Source: Clostridia bacterium
GTDB taxonomy: Bacteria; Bacillota; Clostridia; Oscillospirales; CAG-272
Assembly (NCBI GenBank): GCA_017502915.1
Contig: JAFVUB010000003.1
Span: 124,001 to 188,000, forward strand
DNA: 64,000 bases
Reading direction: 5' to 3'
Both the position numbers and the translations under genes were made by a program. The notes beneath the pieces are model-generated. The model ran no database searches and was not told the DNA's origin. It worked only from the letters and a program-made list of their open reading frames with translations. Position 1 is the stretch's first letter; each line of letters begins with the position of its first letter. Positions 15,207-23,377 of the stretch are shown here, piece by piece.

Positions 15207-16740
15207 CGCTCGCTCTCCTTCCCTTTTTAGTGTTGGTCATAAGATATCCTATCTCGTTTTTCGTGGTGCTTCTCGCGTCTATAACGTCGCTGACGCAGCC
15301 GCCGCCGATGACGAGGATCTTATCGCAAAGATCTATCAGAACATCAAGATCCTCTCCGACGAAGATGACCGCAACGCCCTTCTTTTTCTGCTCATTGAGC
15401 AGGTCGTAGATAAGATACGACGAGTTTATATCAAGTCCGCGAACGGGATATGCCGCCATAAGAAGAGTTGGTGACGACGAGATCTCGCGTCCGAGCAGAA
15501 CCTTCTGGACGTTTCCTCCCGAAAGACGTCTGACCGGAGTCTCGGCGCTGGGCGTCACGACCTCAAGCTCCTGTATTATACGGTTTGCAAGCTCCGTCGG
15601 TCCTTTTCTTTCAAGGAATATGGATTTTCCGCGACGGTAGCTACGGAGCATCATATTGTCAACAACGCCCATATTTCCGACAAGACCCATTCCGAGTCTA
15701 TCCTCGGGAACAAAGGAAAGTCTGACGCCGAGCTCCCTGATCTGAAGCGGAGATTTGTCTCTCAGCTCCTCCTCAGCACCTGTCTTGGGATTGTTGTATA
15801 TTATGCTTCCGCTGTCCAGCTTCTGAAGTCCTGCAATGGCCTCGAGCAGCTCTCGCTGGCCGCTTCCCGCGATTCCGGCGATTCCGAGTATCTCTCCGGC
15901 ATTGACAGAGAAGCTTACGTTATCAAGAAGCTTAACTCCGTCTCGATTCTTGCAGTCAATATTCATAACACGAAGTCTCTCGGTGGGGTTGACGGGTTCG
16001 GGACGGTTGATATTAAGCTCAACCTTTTTACCCACCATCATTTCGGTCAGGCTCTCCTCGGTTGCTTCTGCCGTATTGACAGTTCCGATATACTCTCCGC
16101 GACGAAGAACTGCGACCTTATCCGAAAGCTCCAAAACCTCGTGCAACTTATGGGTTATGATAATGATAGCCTTTCCGTCGGCTCTCATACGGCGCAGAAT
16201 ATCAAAAAGCTTCTGCGTTTCCTGGGGAGTCAATACGGCGGTCGGCTCGTCGAGTATCAGAATATCAGCTCCGCGATAAAGCACCTTAATGATCTCAACC
16301 GTCTGCTTTTCGGATACCGACATATCGTATATCTTCTTTTTGGGATCAATATTAAATCCGTATTTATTGCTGATCTCGAGAACCTGCTTTTCAATCTCGT
16401 CAAGCTTGAAGCGACCCTCGCCATCAAGTCCCAAAACGACGTTCTCTGCGGCGCTGAAAAGATCCACCAGCTTGAAATGCTGATGTATCATTCCGATCTT
16501 ATATTCAAAAGCATCGTGAGGTGAGTTTATGACTACCTCCTTGCCGTTGACCAAAATATGACCTTGATCGGGATGGTAAATACCCGAGATCATATTCATA
16601 AGCGTTGTTTTTCCGCTTCCGTTCTCGCCGAGCAGTGAAAGGATTTCTCCCTTGTAGACCTTGAGGTTAACGTTTGAGTTGGCAACAACCGACCCAAAGC
16701 ACTTCGTTATTCCTCTCAGCTCAATCGCTACATTATTCAT
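15199..16740 (-). CDS. Duplicated ATPase of BMP/nucleoside ABC importer
   Basis: This 513-residue protein contains two fused ABC domains, as in NupO/YufO and RbsA. Domain 1 has Walker A GENGSGKTT (~40), a signature replaced by SVSEKQTVEI, and LDEPTAVLTP. Domain 2 has a weaker P-loop GIAGSGQRE (~293), signature LSGGNVQK and the unusual Walker B stretch MAAYPVRGLD. The asymmetric second site is normal for the family. It is separated from the upstream lipoprotein gene by 144 bp containing a terminator, so it is probably expressed at a lower level than the binding protein. Confidence 0.94.
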   Translation of the reverse strand: MNNVAIELRGITKCFGSVVANSNVNLKVYKGEILSLLGENGSGKTTLMNMISGIYHPDQGHILVNGKEVVINSPHDAFEYKIGMIHQHFKLVDLFSAAENVVLGLDGEGRFKLDEIEKQVLEISNKYGFNIDPKKKIYDMSVSEKQTVEIIKVLYRGADILILDEPTAVLTPQETQKLFDILRRMRADGKAIIIITHKLHEVLELSDKVAVLRRGEYIGTVNTAEATEESLTEMMVGKKVELNINRPEPVNPTERLRVMNIDCKNRDGVKLLDNVSFSVNAGEILGIAGIAGSGQRELLEAIAGLQKLDSGSIIYNNPKTGAEEELRDKSPLQIRELGVRLSFVPEDRLGMGLVGNMGVVDNMMLRSYRRGKSIFLERKGPTELANRIIQELEVVTPSAETPVRRLSGGNVQKVLLGREISSSPTLLMAAYPVRGLDINSSYLIYDLLNEQKKKGVAVIFVGEDLDVLIDLCDKILVIGGGCVSDVIDARSTTKNEIGYLMTNTKKGRRASDE

Positions 16741-16835
16741 ATCCGCATATTACCTTTCATAAGCGAATTTTTTATAAGAAAGCAAAGCCCCTTTGCTCTC
16801 TTATAAAAGATCCGCAAAAACAACAAAAACCCGAC

Positions 16836-16859
16836 GGGATGCCGCTTACGCGGCATCCC
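16836..16859 (-). terminator. Intra-operon attenuating terminator
   Basis: GGGATGCCGC pairs with GCGGCATCCC (loop GTAA on the minus strand), then GTCGGGTTTTTG. The U-tract starts 5 nt after the stem, so termination is probably partial. It lies between the binding-protein gene and the ATPase gene. Confidence 0.75.
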
Positions 16860-16884
16860 TTAGGGCTATCAAAATTTATCGTTC

Positions 16885-18096
16885 TTAGTTAGCGGCAGGA
16901 ACGGTAATGCCGTCGATGATGATATCGAAGTAAGGAGCCGAACGCTTGTCCGAAGCAGACTCATCAAAGTAACCGTCGTGGATAACGTTGGTATCCTTGG
17001 TGAAGTTAGCATCGGTGTCAACGTCTGCAAGATACTCGGTCAGAGTCTGACCGCCGACGGTAAACTTCGAGGTGTCAAACACCTTGATCTCACCTGCCTT
17101 GAAGGCAGCGATAGCAGCATCGATAGCTTCCTGAGTTCCCTCTGCAGCAACGGCGGTGTTGAGCTCGGTCAGGGCAACTGCACCCTCGTTGAATCCGCCG
17201 CACCAGTCGTAGGGGATCTCATTGCCCTTACCTGCCATAGTCTTCTCAATGATCATGGTCATATAAGGGACCCAGTTGATCTTCGAGGAGATCAGAGCGG
17301 TGTTAGGAGCGATGCTCGAGGTGTTGATATTGTAAGCAACGTTCGGAACACCTGCAGTTTCACAAGCCTTGGGAGCACCCTCGGAGTCGGCGTGCTGGCT
17401 TATCAGCTTGCAGTTCGCAGCGATAAGGGTCTCGGCAGCGGTCTTCTCGAGAGCGATGTCGAACCAAGAGTTGGTGTACTCAACCTGCATGGTTGCGGTA
17501 GGAACGATCGAACGAACGCCAAGGAAGAAGGAGGTGTATCCCGAGATAACCTCTGCATAGGGCCAAGCGGCAACATAGCCGATCTTAGCCTCTTCAGCGG
17601 TAAACTCGCCGGCGTCGATCATTTCCTTCAACTTCATACCGGCAGCGATACCGGCAATGTAACGACCCTCGTAGATCGAAGCGAAAGCATTGTGGAAGTT
17701 GGGAAGCTTCTTGGTGTGAGCCTTAGTTCCGGTTGCATGGCAGAACTGAACCGCAGGATACTCCTCAGCAGCCTGGATTATGAAGTCCTCATGACCGAAA
17801 GAATCGGCGAAGATAAGATCGCAGCCTTCCTCGACAAGCTCGACCGCCGCGTCGTAGCACTCGGGACCTTCGTCGATGTCGACCTTCATGATGACCTGAT
17901 CCTTGGTAAGACCAAGAGCAGCTGCGGCAGCGTTTGCGGCATCAATGAAGTTCTTGTCGTAGGTCGAGTTTTCATCGTGCAGGAAGATAAAGCCTACCTT
18001 GAAATCTTCGTTTCCTCCCGAGCAGGACGTGAATCCGATCATAAGACCGGAGACCATCAGAACTGCGAGAGACAGAGCAAGAATTTTCTTGAACAT
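16885..18096 (-). CDS. BMP-family substrate-binding lipoprotein
   Basis: This 403-residue protein has a lipoprotein signal peptide (KK, hydrophobic stretch, then FTSC with C25 as lipidation site; the -3 Phe is a mild departure). The mature part matches the basic membrane protein family (Bmp/Med): FKVGFIFLHDENSTYDKNF, CDLIFADSFGHEDF and YEGRYIAGIAAGMK. These proteins bind nucleosides for the partner importer. It is the first gene of a four-gene operon, with a strong promoter 134 bp upstream. The ligand is inferred. Confidence 0.93.
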   Translation of the reverse strand: MFKKILALSLAVLMVSGLMIGFTSCSGGNEDFKVGFIFLHDENSTYDKNFIDAANAAAAALGLTKDQVIMKVDIDEGPECYDAAVELVEEGCDLIFADSFGHEDFIIQAAEEYPAVQFCHATGTKAHTKKLPNFHNAFASIYEGRYIAGIAAGMKLKEMIDAGEFTAEEAKIGYVAAWPYAEVISGYTSFFLGVRSIVPTATMQVEYTNSWFDIALEKTAAETLIAANCKLISQHADSEGAPKACETAGVPNVAYNINTSSIAPNTALISSKINWVPYMTMIIEKTMAGKGNEIPYDWCGGFNEGAVALTELNTAVAAEGTQEAIDAAIAAFKAGEIKVFDTSKFTVGGQTLTEYLADVDTDANFTKDTNVIHDGYFDESASDKRSAPYFDIIIDGITVPAAN

Positions 18097-18217
18097 TGCT
18101 GTTCCTCCAAAATAAAATATTATTTTCAGAGATTTCTCTCTGATTTACACGAATAAGTGCAGACAAGTACAAAGTCAGGCCGATTTTCAGCACAAAACTC
18201 CACTTTCCACCGTCCAC

Positions 18218-18258
18218 TAACATATGTTCATTATAACAAACATTTTTTAAATTGTCAA
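18218..18258 (-). promoter_or_regulatory. Sigma-A promoter of the importer operon with palindrome at +1
   Basis: On the minus strand it reads TTGACA, 17 bp, TATAAT (18230-18258). The perfect 10-bp palindrome AACATATGTT (18219-18228) lies directly downstream of the -10 box. The extended form GAACATATGTTA resembles Gram-positive SOS boxes and is well placed for an operator. Confidence 0.75.
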
Positions 18259-18314
18259 CGACAATTTTATTTATTGTCACAATTTTGTGCTTCAAGGCGA
18301 TATGTGGCGAAGTC

Positions 18315-20618
18315 TTACCGTCCGTACCAAAGTCGTATGCGTTTATACTCGCTGCCCACCGTCGTGTCGCTTGGAAACGCTTGGTCAGGCGAGGCAAGCG
18401 CGAGCAGCTCCTCATCGGCAAAGACCACCGTTTTCGTGCGAGGCGACAGCCCGATCACGTACTCCGCTTTTGGATTGGGCCCGTGCGTTCCCAATATCAT
18501 CGCGTCGAAATCGCCCGAAAGCTCGCGGTCCTCAAGATATGACGACCCGACGTAAACGGCTCGACTCATACCGTACTCTATCCCAAGCGACAGCTGCGGT
18601 TGACTTGATCTGTCTATATGCCCGACCTCGTTGAGCATCAGCTTACCGGTTTCAAACACTGTCAAGTCGTCACACGGCAAATATATCTCAACACAAACGC
18701 CGTGCGCTTCGGCTATTTTCAAAAGCTCGCTCACAATATAGAATTCCTGCTCGTTAGTTGGCTCGGGCAACCATATCGAGCGAAGCTTTACGGTCGACAT
18801 AAGACGCTCAACCGAGCTTCGGTGTCGGTCGTGATAATGCGTCAGCATAAGCACCTCGATCTCGGTTGCCGCCTCCCGCTCCTTTGCCACGTCAACGGCG
18901 CTTATATAGTTTGAATACGAGCCGTCGGTGAAGTCGCAAAGTACTACAGTGCCGTTTTGAGAGATCAAAAGCATTTCTCTTTCGCCCCGACGCAGATAAG
19001 AAAGTGAAAGCTCGTCGGCACCTCCCGCGTTGGTAACGGCAAGGCAGACCGCAAAGGCTATAGCAGCAATAACGGGTGGAACAAGCGCAAAGATTTTACG
19101 CTTAAGCTTTACCGTAACAACTATTGCCATAGAAATAGAAAGCAGCACAACGATGACCGCAGCGAAGTCATGCTCCAACGAAACGGTCACTCCTCTGAGA
19201 TCGGAAAGGCGATACGTCAGATCTATCATCGTATTCCCGATCGCGCCCGCGACGGACGACAGAGCATCTCCGACAAACGGAACTCCGCCGAAAGCAAGAC
19301 CCGCCAGCGAAATTGTCATAAATGCACTCGTCATAGGCGAGGCGTACAGGTTTGCAAGCGGCGCGACCAAAGACAGCTCACCAAAGCAGAGCCAGCTCAA
19401 AAACACTATTGAAAGCACCGCCGCAAGCGTCACGGCGAGCGAAGTGGTTATCCATCGCAAAACGGTCTTAAAGAGCGAGACCGAGCGGCGATCCTTCTGC
19501 CTTCTTCTGAATAGCAGCTTGACGTAAGGCAAAGAAACGATGATCCCCAAAGTGGCAAGGAATGACATCCAAAACCCTACGTCGGCGGCAGATGACGGCA
19601 TCACAGCCACAATCCCGGCGCAGGTAGCAAAAAGCACCGTTATAGGATCTGAAGGTGACGATGCGATAAAGGATATATATACCACGGTCAGCATAATAGC
19701 GGCGCGAAGCGCCGAGATCTGAAATCCGGTCAACATCAGATATCCGAGCATAACTGCCGGTGTAATACAGCACCTCACAGTTTTAGGAATACGTATCAAG
19801 CGCAATAAAAGCTCAAAGATCCCCGCGAGCATCGCCATATGGAGTCCGCTGATGGAAAGCAGGTGCGAAAGACCCGCTCGGGAAAAGTCTCGGTATGTCT
19901 CGCTTGAAAGTCCGCTTCGTCTTCCCAGTATCATTGCCGATGCCAGCTTACCCGCTTCGCCACCGATCAGCTTTTCAAGGCGGTAAGTAAGCGTTAGATT
20001 AAGCTCCAGAAAAGCTCCCTCGAAAAGCTCGGTCTTGTCCAAAAGTTGAACGTCGGTCGTTTCACTGTTACTGACCGAAAAAGCCGCGTTTATATTTCCG
20101 TCGGCAAGCAGTGCAAGCCGACCGTCGGCGTCGTACGAAAGCTCAGCGGGCTCAACGCAGCTTGCTGTGAGCAGTAGCACCTCTCCGCGAGAGAGCCCCA
20201 TAGGGCTATCAAAGTACAGTATCGAGCGTCCCTGCACTTCCTGTCCGTCAATGCGCTGAAGTTCCACCGTATATTCGGATTCATAAAAGCTTGACCGTCT
20301 CTCCTCGACGACCATCAGCTGAAGCGTGCATTCCTTGCCGATATATTCATCGGCTCGGGTTGCATAAAGACCAAAATACGCCCACGATTCAACCGTTGAA
20401 AGCACCGCCAAGAAAAGCGCTATTGCCGCCACGGCAAGCTTTATACGTACGTTCCGTCTCTTGCAGAGCGCTATGATCAAAAGGGCGATCAGAGCAAGAG
20501 CTGCAAACGACACCGCTAAAATCTGCTTGACAAATCCCGTAACGCAAAAAGCTATCGCCGACGTTGCAAGGAATAAGGCGCAACAGACCATAAGCGGACG
20601 ACGGTAAAATATATTCAT
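18315..20618 (-). CDS. comEC: ComEC/Rec2 family DNA-uptake channel protein
   Basis: This 767-residue protein has N-terminal membrane helices and an OB-like ComEC_N region. The Competence domain follows (~220-490, ten-odd helices; RAGLSHLLSISGLHMAML is diagnostic). The C-terminal metallo-beta-lactamase domain (from ~545) has THYHDRH as the HxHxDH-like metal motif. ComEC carries single-stranded DNA across the membrane in natural transformation. No comEA or other com gene is nearby. It is monocistronic with a promoter at 20660-20688; no terminator was seen after the stop. Competence itself is not shown by one gene. Confidence 0.93.
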   Translation of the reverse strand: MNIFYRRPLMVCCALFLATSAIAFCVTGFVKQILAVSFAALALIALLIIALCKRRNVRIKLAVAAIALFLAVLSTVESWAYFGLYATRADEYIGKECTLQLMVVEERRSSFYESEYTVELQRIDGQEVQGRSILYFDSPMGLSRGEVLLLTASCVEPAELSYDADGRLALLADGNINAAFSVSNSETTDVQLLDKTELFEGAFLELNLTLTYRLEKLIGGEAGKLASAMILGRRSGLSSETYRDFSRAGLSHLLSISGLHMAMLAGIFELLLRLIRIPKTVRCCITPAVMLGYLMLTGFQISALRAAIMLTVVYISFIASSPSDPITVLFATCAGIVAVMPSSAADVGFWMSFLATLGIIVSLPYVKLLFRRRQKDRRSVSLFKTVLRWITTSLAVTLAAVLSIVFLSWLCFGELSLVAPLANLYASPMTSAFMTISLAGLAFGGVPFVGDALSSVAGAIGNTMIDLTYRLSDLRGVTVSLEHDFAAVIVVLLSISMAIVVTVKLKRKIFALVPPVIAAIAFAVCLAVTNAGGADELSLSYLRRGEREMLLISQNGTVVLCDFTDGSYSNYISAVDVAKEREAATEIEVLMLTHYHDRHRSSVERLMSTVKLRSIWLPEPTNEQEFYIVSELLKIAEAHGVCVEIYLPCDDLTVFETGKLMLNEVGHIDRSSQPQLSLGIEYGMSRAVYVGSSYLEDRELSGDFDAMILGTHGPNPKAEYVIGLSPRTKTVVFADEELLALASPDQAFPSDTTVGSEYKRIRLWYGR

Positions 20619-20659
20619 GCAGTCCGTCCTTTTTTTGCAGAAAAATAGATTTTTTCTTT

Positions 20660-20688
20660 ATTTTATAGCAACTTGAAGATTTTTTCAA
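20660..20688 (-). promoter_or_regulatory. Sigma-A-like promoter for comEC
   Basis: On the minus strand it reads TTGAAA, 17 bp, TAAAAT. It is back to back with the acyl carrier protein promoter. Confidence 0.6.
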
Positions 20689-20706
20689 TATATTTTGCGA
20701 ATATTG

Positions 20707-20735
20707 TTGACAAAACCGAAATTATTATATATAAT
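20707..20735 (+). promoter_or_regulatory. Sigma-A promoter for acyl carrier protein
   Basis: It reads TTGACA, 17 bp, TATAAT. Both boxes are perfect. Confidence 0.85.
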
Positions 20736-20801
20736 ATGTTATGATGCGGTTTAAGCGGCCGTACGAAACACCACGTAAAACATTTTCGGAGGATATATCA
20801 A

Positions 20802-21029
20802 ATGTTTGAACAACTGAAAGAGTTACTCGTTTCCGAGTTACTTATCGACCCCGCCGACATTACCCCCGAGGCCGAGCTGTCTTCGGATCTGGGAATCAGT
20901 TCGGTTGATCTTGCCGATCTCGTTTGCCACTGCGAAGAGAAGTTCAACATCGAGATCGACGATTCCGACATGGGTAGATTCATCACCATCAAGGACGTCG
21001 TTGATTATCTTGAGTCTCACAGAAGCTAA
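20802..21029 (+). CDS. Acyl carrier protein (variant motif)
   Basis: This 75-residue acidic helical protein has the carrier-protein fold pattern (AELSSDLGISSVDLADLVCHCEEKFNIEI). The phosphopantetheine serine should be S34. The residue before it is Ser rather than the Asp of the canonical DSL motif of fatty-acid AcpP, and a Cys-rich helix II (CHCEE) is also unusual. It stands alone with its own promoter and terminator, not in a fab cluster. It may be a secondary carrier rather than the main fatty-acid AcpP. GGAGG precedes the ATG. Confidence 0.88.
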   Translation: MFEQLKELLVSELLIDPADITPEAELSSDLGISSVDLADLVCHCEEKFNIEIDDSDMGRFITIKDVVDYLESHRS

Positions 21030-21040
21030 TAATGGCAGAG

Positions 21041-21069
21041 GGTCGTTTCCAAAAGGAAACGACCTTTTT
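21041..21069 (+). terminator. Terminator of acyl carrier protein gene
   Basis: GGTCGTTTCC pairs with GGAAACGACC around an AAAA loop, followed by TTTTTATTTTT. Confidence 0.92.
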
Positions 21070-21073
21070 ATTT

Positions 21074-21102
21074 TTGCATATCCGTCGTATTCGGTATATA
21101 TA
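21074..21102 (+). promoter_or_regulatory. Weak promoter candidate for cwlD
   Basis: TTGCAT, 17 bp, TATATA (or TATAAT with a 19-bp spacer) lies right after the previous terminator. Sporulation sigma factors often drive cwlD, but I see no clear sigma-E or sigma-G boxes. Confidence 0.4.
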
Positions 21103-21132
21103 ATGTAGTAATCACACCGAAAAGGATATGCA

Positions 21133-21873
21133 ATGAAGCAAAGCAGACCTCTCGGCGGTTCAACAGCCGCCTATCTTTTTAAGTTCATTTTGTTCTCTCT
21201 CATATTTGTTTTCATAGGCGGCGCGATCTGCGCTCTTTGGGAATATCTTGGCGAGAGCACGGCAAAGCCCACCGCATCCGACATAAGACCAACCGTGATC
21301 CTCGACCCCGGTCACGGAGGACCTGACGGCGGCGCGACCGGACTTTGCTCGATCTCCGAAAAGGAGCTGAACCTCTCTGTGGCTCTGACCGTTCGCGATA
21401 TACTTACGGCGGCAGGAGTTGACGTCGTTATGACACGAAGCGAGGATGTCACGCTGAGCGACCCCGACGGAGGCTCGCGCAAAAGCCAAGATCTACGTGC
21501 GCGAAAAAGGATAGCCGAGTCAACACCTAATGCTATTTTTGTCAGCATACATATGAACGCCTTTCCTATTGAGAAATACAGCGGTCTGCAGGTCTATTTT
21601 TCGAGAAACGACCCAAAAAGTCAAGCTATTGCGTCAGCAGTACAGTCCTCGGTCGCCTCCTCCCTTCAACCGGACAACGACCGAAAGATCAAAGCCGCCG
21701 GCGAAAACATTTATCTTCTCCACGAGCTTGACTGCCCCGCCGTTTTAATTGAGTGCGGCTTTCTTTCAAACCGCGCCGAGGCGGAACGGCTAAGCTCGCC
21801 CGAATACCGCAAGGCACTGGCGCTCGTTATTGCAAATTCGCTACTTGGAACGATTTATCAAAACGCCTCTTGA
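21133..21873 (+). CDS. cwlD: N-acetylmuramoyl-L-alanine amidase, CwlD-like
   Basis: This 246-residue protein has an N-terminal membrane anchor (~15-38) followed by an Amidase_3 domain. The zinc ligands and catalytic residues are visible: H61 (DPGHGG), E76 (SISEKELN), the later SIHMNAF histidine and the LIECGFLSN glutamate. In spore formers CwlD removes stem peptides from muramic acid during cortex synthesis, producing muramic-delta-lactam. Size and single-domain layout fit CwlD better than vegetative amidases, which carry binding repeats. AAAGGA precedes the ATG. Confidence 0.85.
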   Translation: MKQSRPLGGSTAAYLFKFILFSLIFVFIGGAICALWEYLGESTAKPTASDIRPTVILDPGHGGPDGGATGLCSISEKELNLSVALTVRDILTAAGVDVVMTRSEDVTLSDPDGGSRKSQDLRARKRIAESTPNAIFVSIHMNAFPIEKYSGLQVYFSRNDPKSQAIASAVQSSVASSLQPDNDRKIKAAGENIYLLHELDCPAVLIECGFLSNRAEAERLSSPEYRKALALVIANSLLGTIYQNAS

Positions 21874-21898
21874 TTTTCAAAGACTTTCATAGTATAAT
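21870..21898 (+). promoter_or_regulatory. Sigma-A promoter for radA
   Basis: It reads TTGATT, 17 bp, TATAAT. The -35 box overlaps the cwlD stop codon, and the start point would fall at the first bases of the following hairpin. Confidence 0.65.
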
Positions 21899-21900
21899 TT

Positions 21901-21927
21901 AAGGAGACAGCCCGTCTCCTTATTTGT
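21901..21927 (+). terminator. Hairpin terminator of cwlD inside the radA leader
   Basis: AAGGAGAC pairs with GTCTCCTT (loop AGCCC), then ATTTGTTTTTT. Because the radA promoter lies immediately before it, transcripts from that promoter may also meet it. Confidence 0.7.
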
Positions 21928-21946
21928 TTTTTGAAAGGAAACTCGA

Positions 21947-23332
21947 ATGAAAGCTCAAAAAAGCGTTTATATCTGCTCCGAATGTGAATATACGAGTCCG
22001 AAATGGTTGGGTAAATGTCCCTCTTGCGGCGCGTGGAACACCTTTGACGAGCAGGTGCTTGCCCCCGCCGCTACCGCGGCGAAGAACCCCCGTGCCGCCC
22101 ACCGTGACACAGGACACGCCGTTCGCTTCAGCGAGCTCGATTCTCCCGAATATATGCGCTCGTCCACCGGACTTTCCGAGCTTGACCGAGTTCTCGGCGG
22201 CGGTATCGTTTCGGGGTCTGTCGTACTGCTCTCAGGTGAGCCCGGCATCGGTAAGTCGACCCTGCTTATGCAGATCTCCGATTCCTTGGGAGACGGCAAG
22301 CGAGTTTTGTACGTCTCGGGCGAGGAGTCGGGCGGACAGCTCAAGCTCCGCGCCGAAAGACTCGGCATCGGCGGGGATAATCTTCACATTCTGACCGAGA
22401 CAAACATTGAAAGCATACTCGACGAAGCATCAAAGCTGAAACCCGACATAATAATCGCCGATTCTATACAAACGATATACAGCGACGGCTCTGCGTCCTC
22501 TCCCGGAAGCGTCACGCAGGTTCGCGAGTGCGCCTTCGCCTTTATCGAAAGGGCAAAATCGCAGGGCATCTCGGTGCTGTTGGTCGGTCACGTCAACAAA
22601 GAGGGCGGTATTGCGGGACCGAAGGTGCTTGAGCATATGGTTGACGCCGTGCTTTACTTTGAGGGTGATCGCCGCCAATCCTACCGCATAATCCGCGCGG
22701 TAAAGAACCGTTACGGCTCGACCAACGAGATCGGCGTTTTTGAGATGACCGACAGGGGCTTGCTTGAAGTACCAAACCCCTCTGAAATGCTGCTCGCAGG
22801 TCGCCCCAAGAACGTTTCGGGCAACTGCGCCGTTTGTACTGTTGAGGGCACGCGACCCATGATCGCCGAGATACAGGCGCTAGTTTCTCAAAGTCCCTAC
22901 CCCGCCCCCAGACGTACCGCTAACGGTCTTGACTACAACCGCATGTGCCTCATCCTTGCAGTGCTTGAAAAGAGACTCGGTCTTCGTTTCTCGGCGGCAG
23001 ACGTTTATATGAACGTCATAGGAGGACTTCACCTCGACGAGCCCGCCGTTGACCTTGCAGCCGCGCTCTCTCTCATTTCGAGCCTTACGAACAAGGTCGT
23101 TCCCGACGAGCTGATCGCCATTGGAGAGCTTGGTCTTTCGGGCGAGTGCCGTGCCGTATCCGATCTTGAGAACCGCGTTCGCGAGGCGGCTCGCCTCGGA
23201 TTCACGACGGCGATAGTTCCCTATCGCAATCTTGAAAAGCGCAAGCTCGAGCTTGACGGCATCAAGCTCATTCCGATAAAAACCGTTTACGAAGCCCTCA
23301 AGGTGCTTCGCGAAGAAAGACCCAACGAATAA
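21947..23332 (+). CDS. radA: DNA repair protein RadA (Sms)
   Basis: RadA is a RecA-like branch-migration helicase. This 461-residue protein has the N-terminal zinc finger C10, C13, C24, C27, Walker A GEPGIGKST (~97-105), the RadA-specific KNRYGSTNEIG (KNRFG motif, with Tyr for Phe) and a C-terminal Lon-like domain (GLHLDEPAVDLAAALSL, ELGLSGECRAV). The Phe-to-Tyr change in KNRFG is the only deviation noticed. GAAAGGAAA precedes the ATG. cwlD lies upstream on the same strand. Confidence 0.97.
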   Translation: MKAQKSVYICSECEYTSPKWLGKCPSCGAWNTFDEQVLAPAATAAKNPRAAHRDTGHAVRFSELDSPEYMRSSTGLSELDRVLGGGIVSGSVVLLSGEPGIGKSTLLMQISDSLGDGKRVLYVSGEESGGQLKLRAERLGIGGDNLHILTETNIESILDEASKLKPDIIIADSIQTIYSDGSASSPGSVTQVRECAFAFIERAKSQGISVLLVGHVNKEGGIAGPKVLEHMVDAVLYFEGDRRQSYRIIRAVKNRYGSTNEIGVFEMTDRGLLEVPNPSEMLLAGRPKNVSGNCAVCTVEGTRPMIAEIQALVSQSPYPAPRRTANGLDYNRMCLILAVLEKRLGLRFSAADVYMNVIGGLHLDEPAVDLAAALSLISSLTNKVVPDELIAIGELGLSGECRAVSDLENRVREAARLGFTTAIVPYRNLEKRKLELDGIKLIPIKTVYEALKVLREERPNE

Positions 23333-23371
23333 AAAAAGCCGTACAGAATCGAGATTCTGTACGGCTTTTTT
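23333..23371. terminator. Bidirectional terminator between radA and ABC exporter
   Basis: A 17-bp stem of AAAAAGCCGTACAGAAT type with its complement surrounds loop CGAG. Poly-A and poly-T ends serve both convergent genes. Confidence 0.92.
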
Positions 23372-23377
23372 TAGCAT

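Noticed and set aside
16978-18156. A 392-residue plus-strand frame opposite the BMP lipoprotein gene
   Set aside because: The minus strand encodes a clear lipoprotein with promoter and ribosome binding site; the plus frame has neither.
18097-18229. Purine or other riboswitch in the nucleoside importer leader
   Set aside because: No conserved riboswitch core or terminator/antiterminator pair could be seen in the ~130-nt leader.
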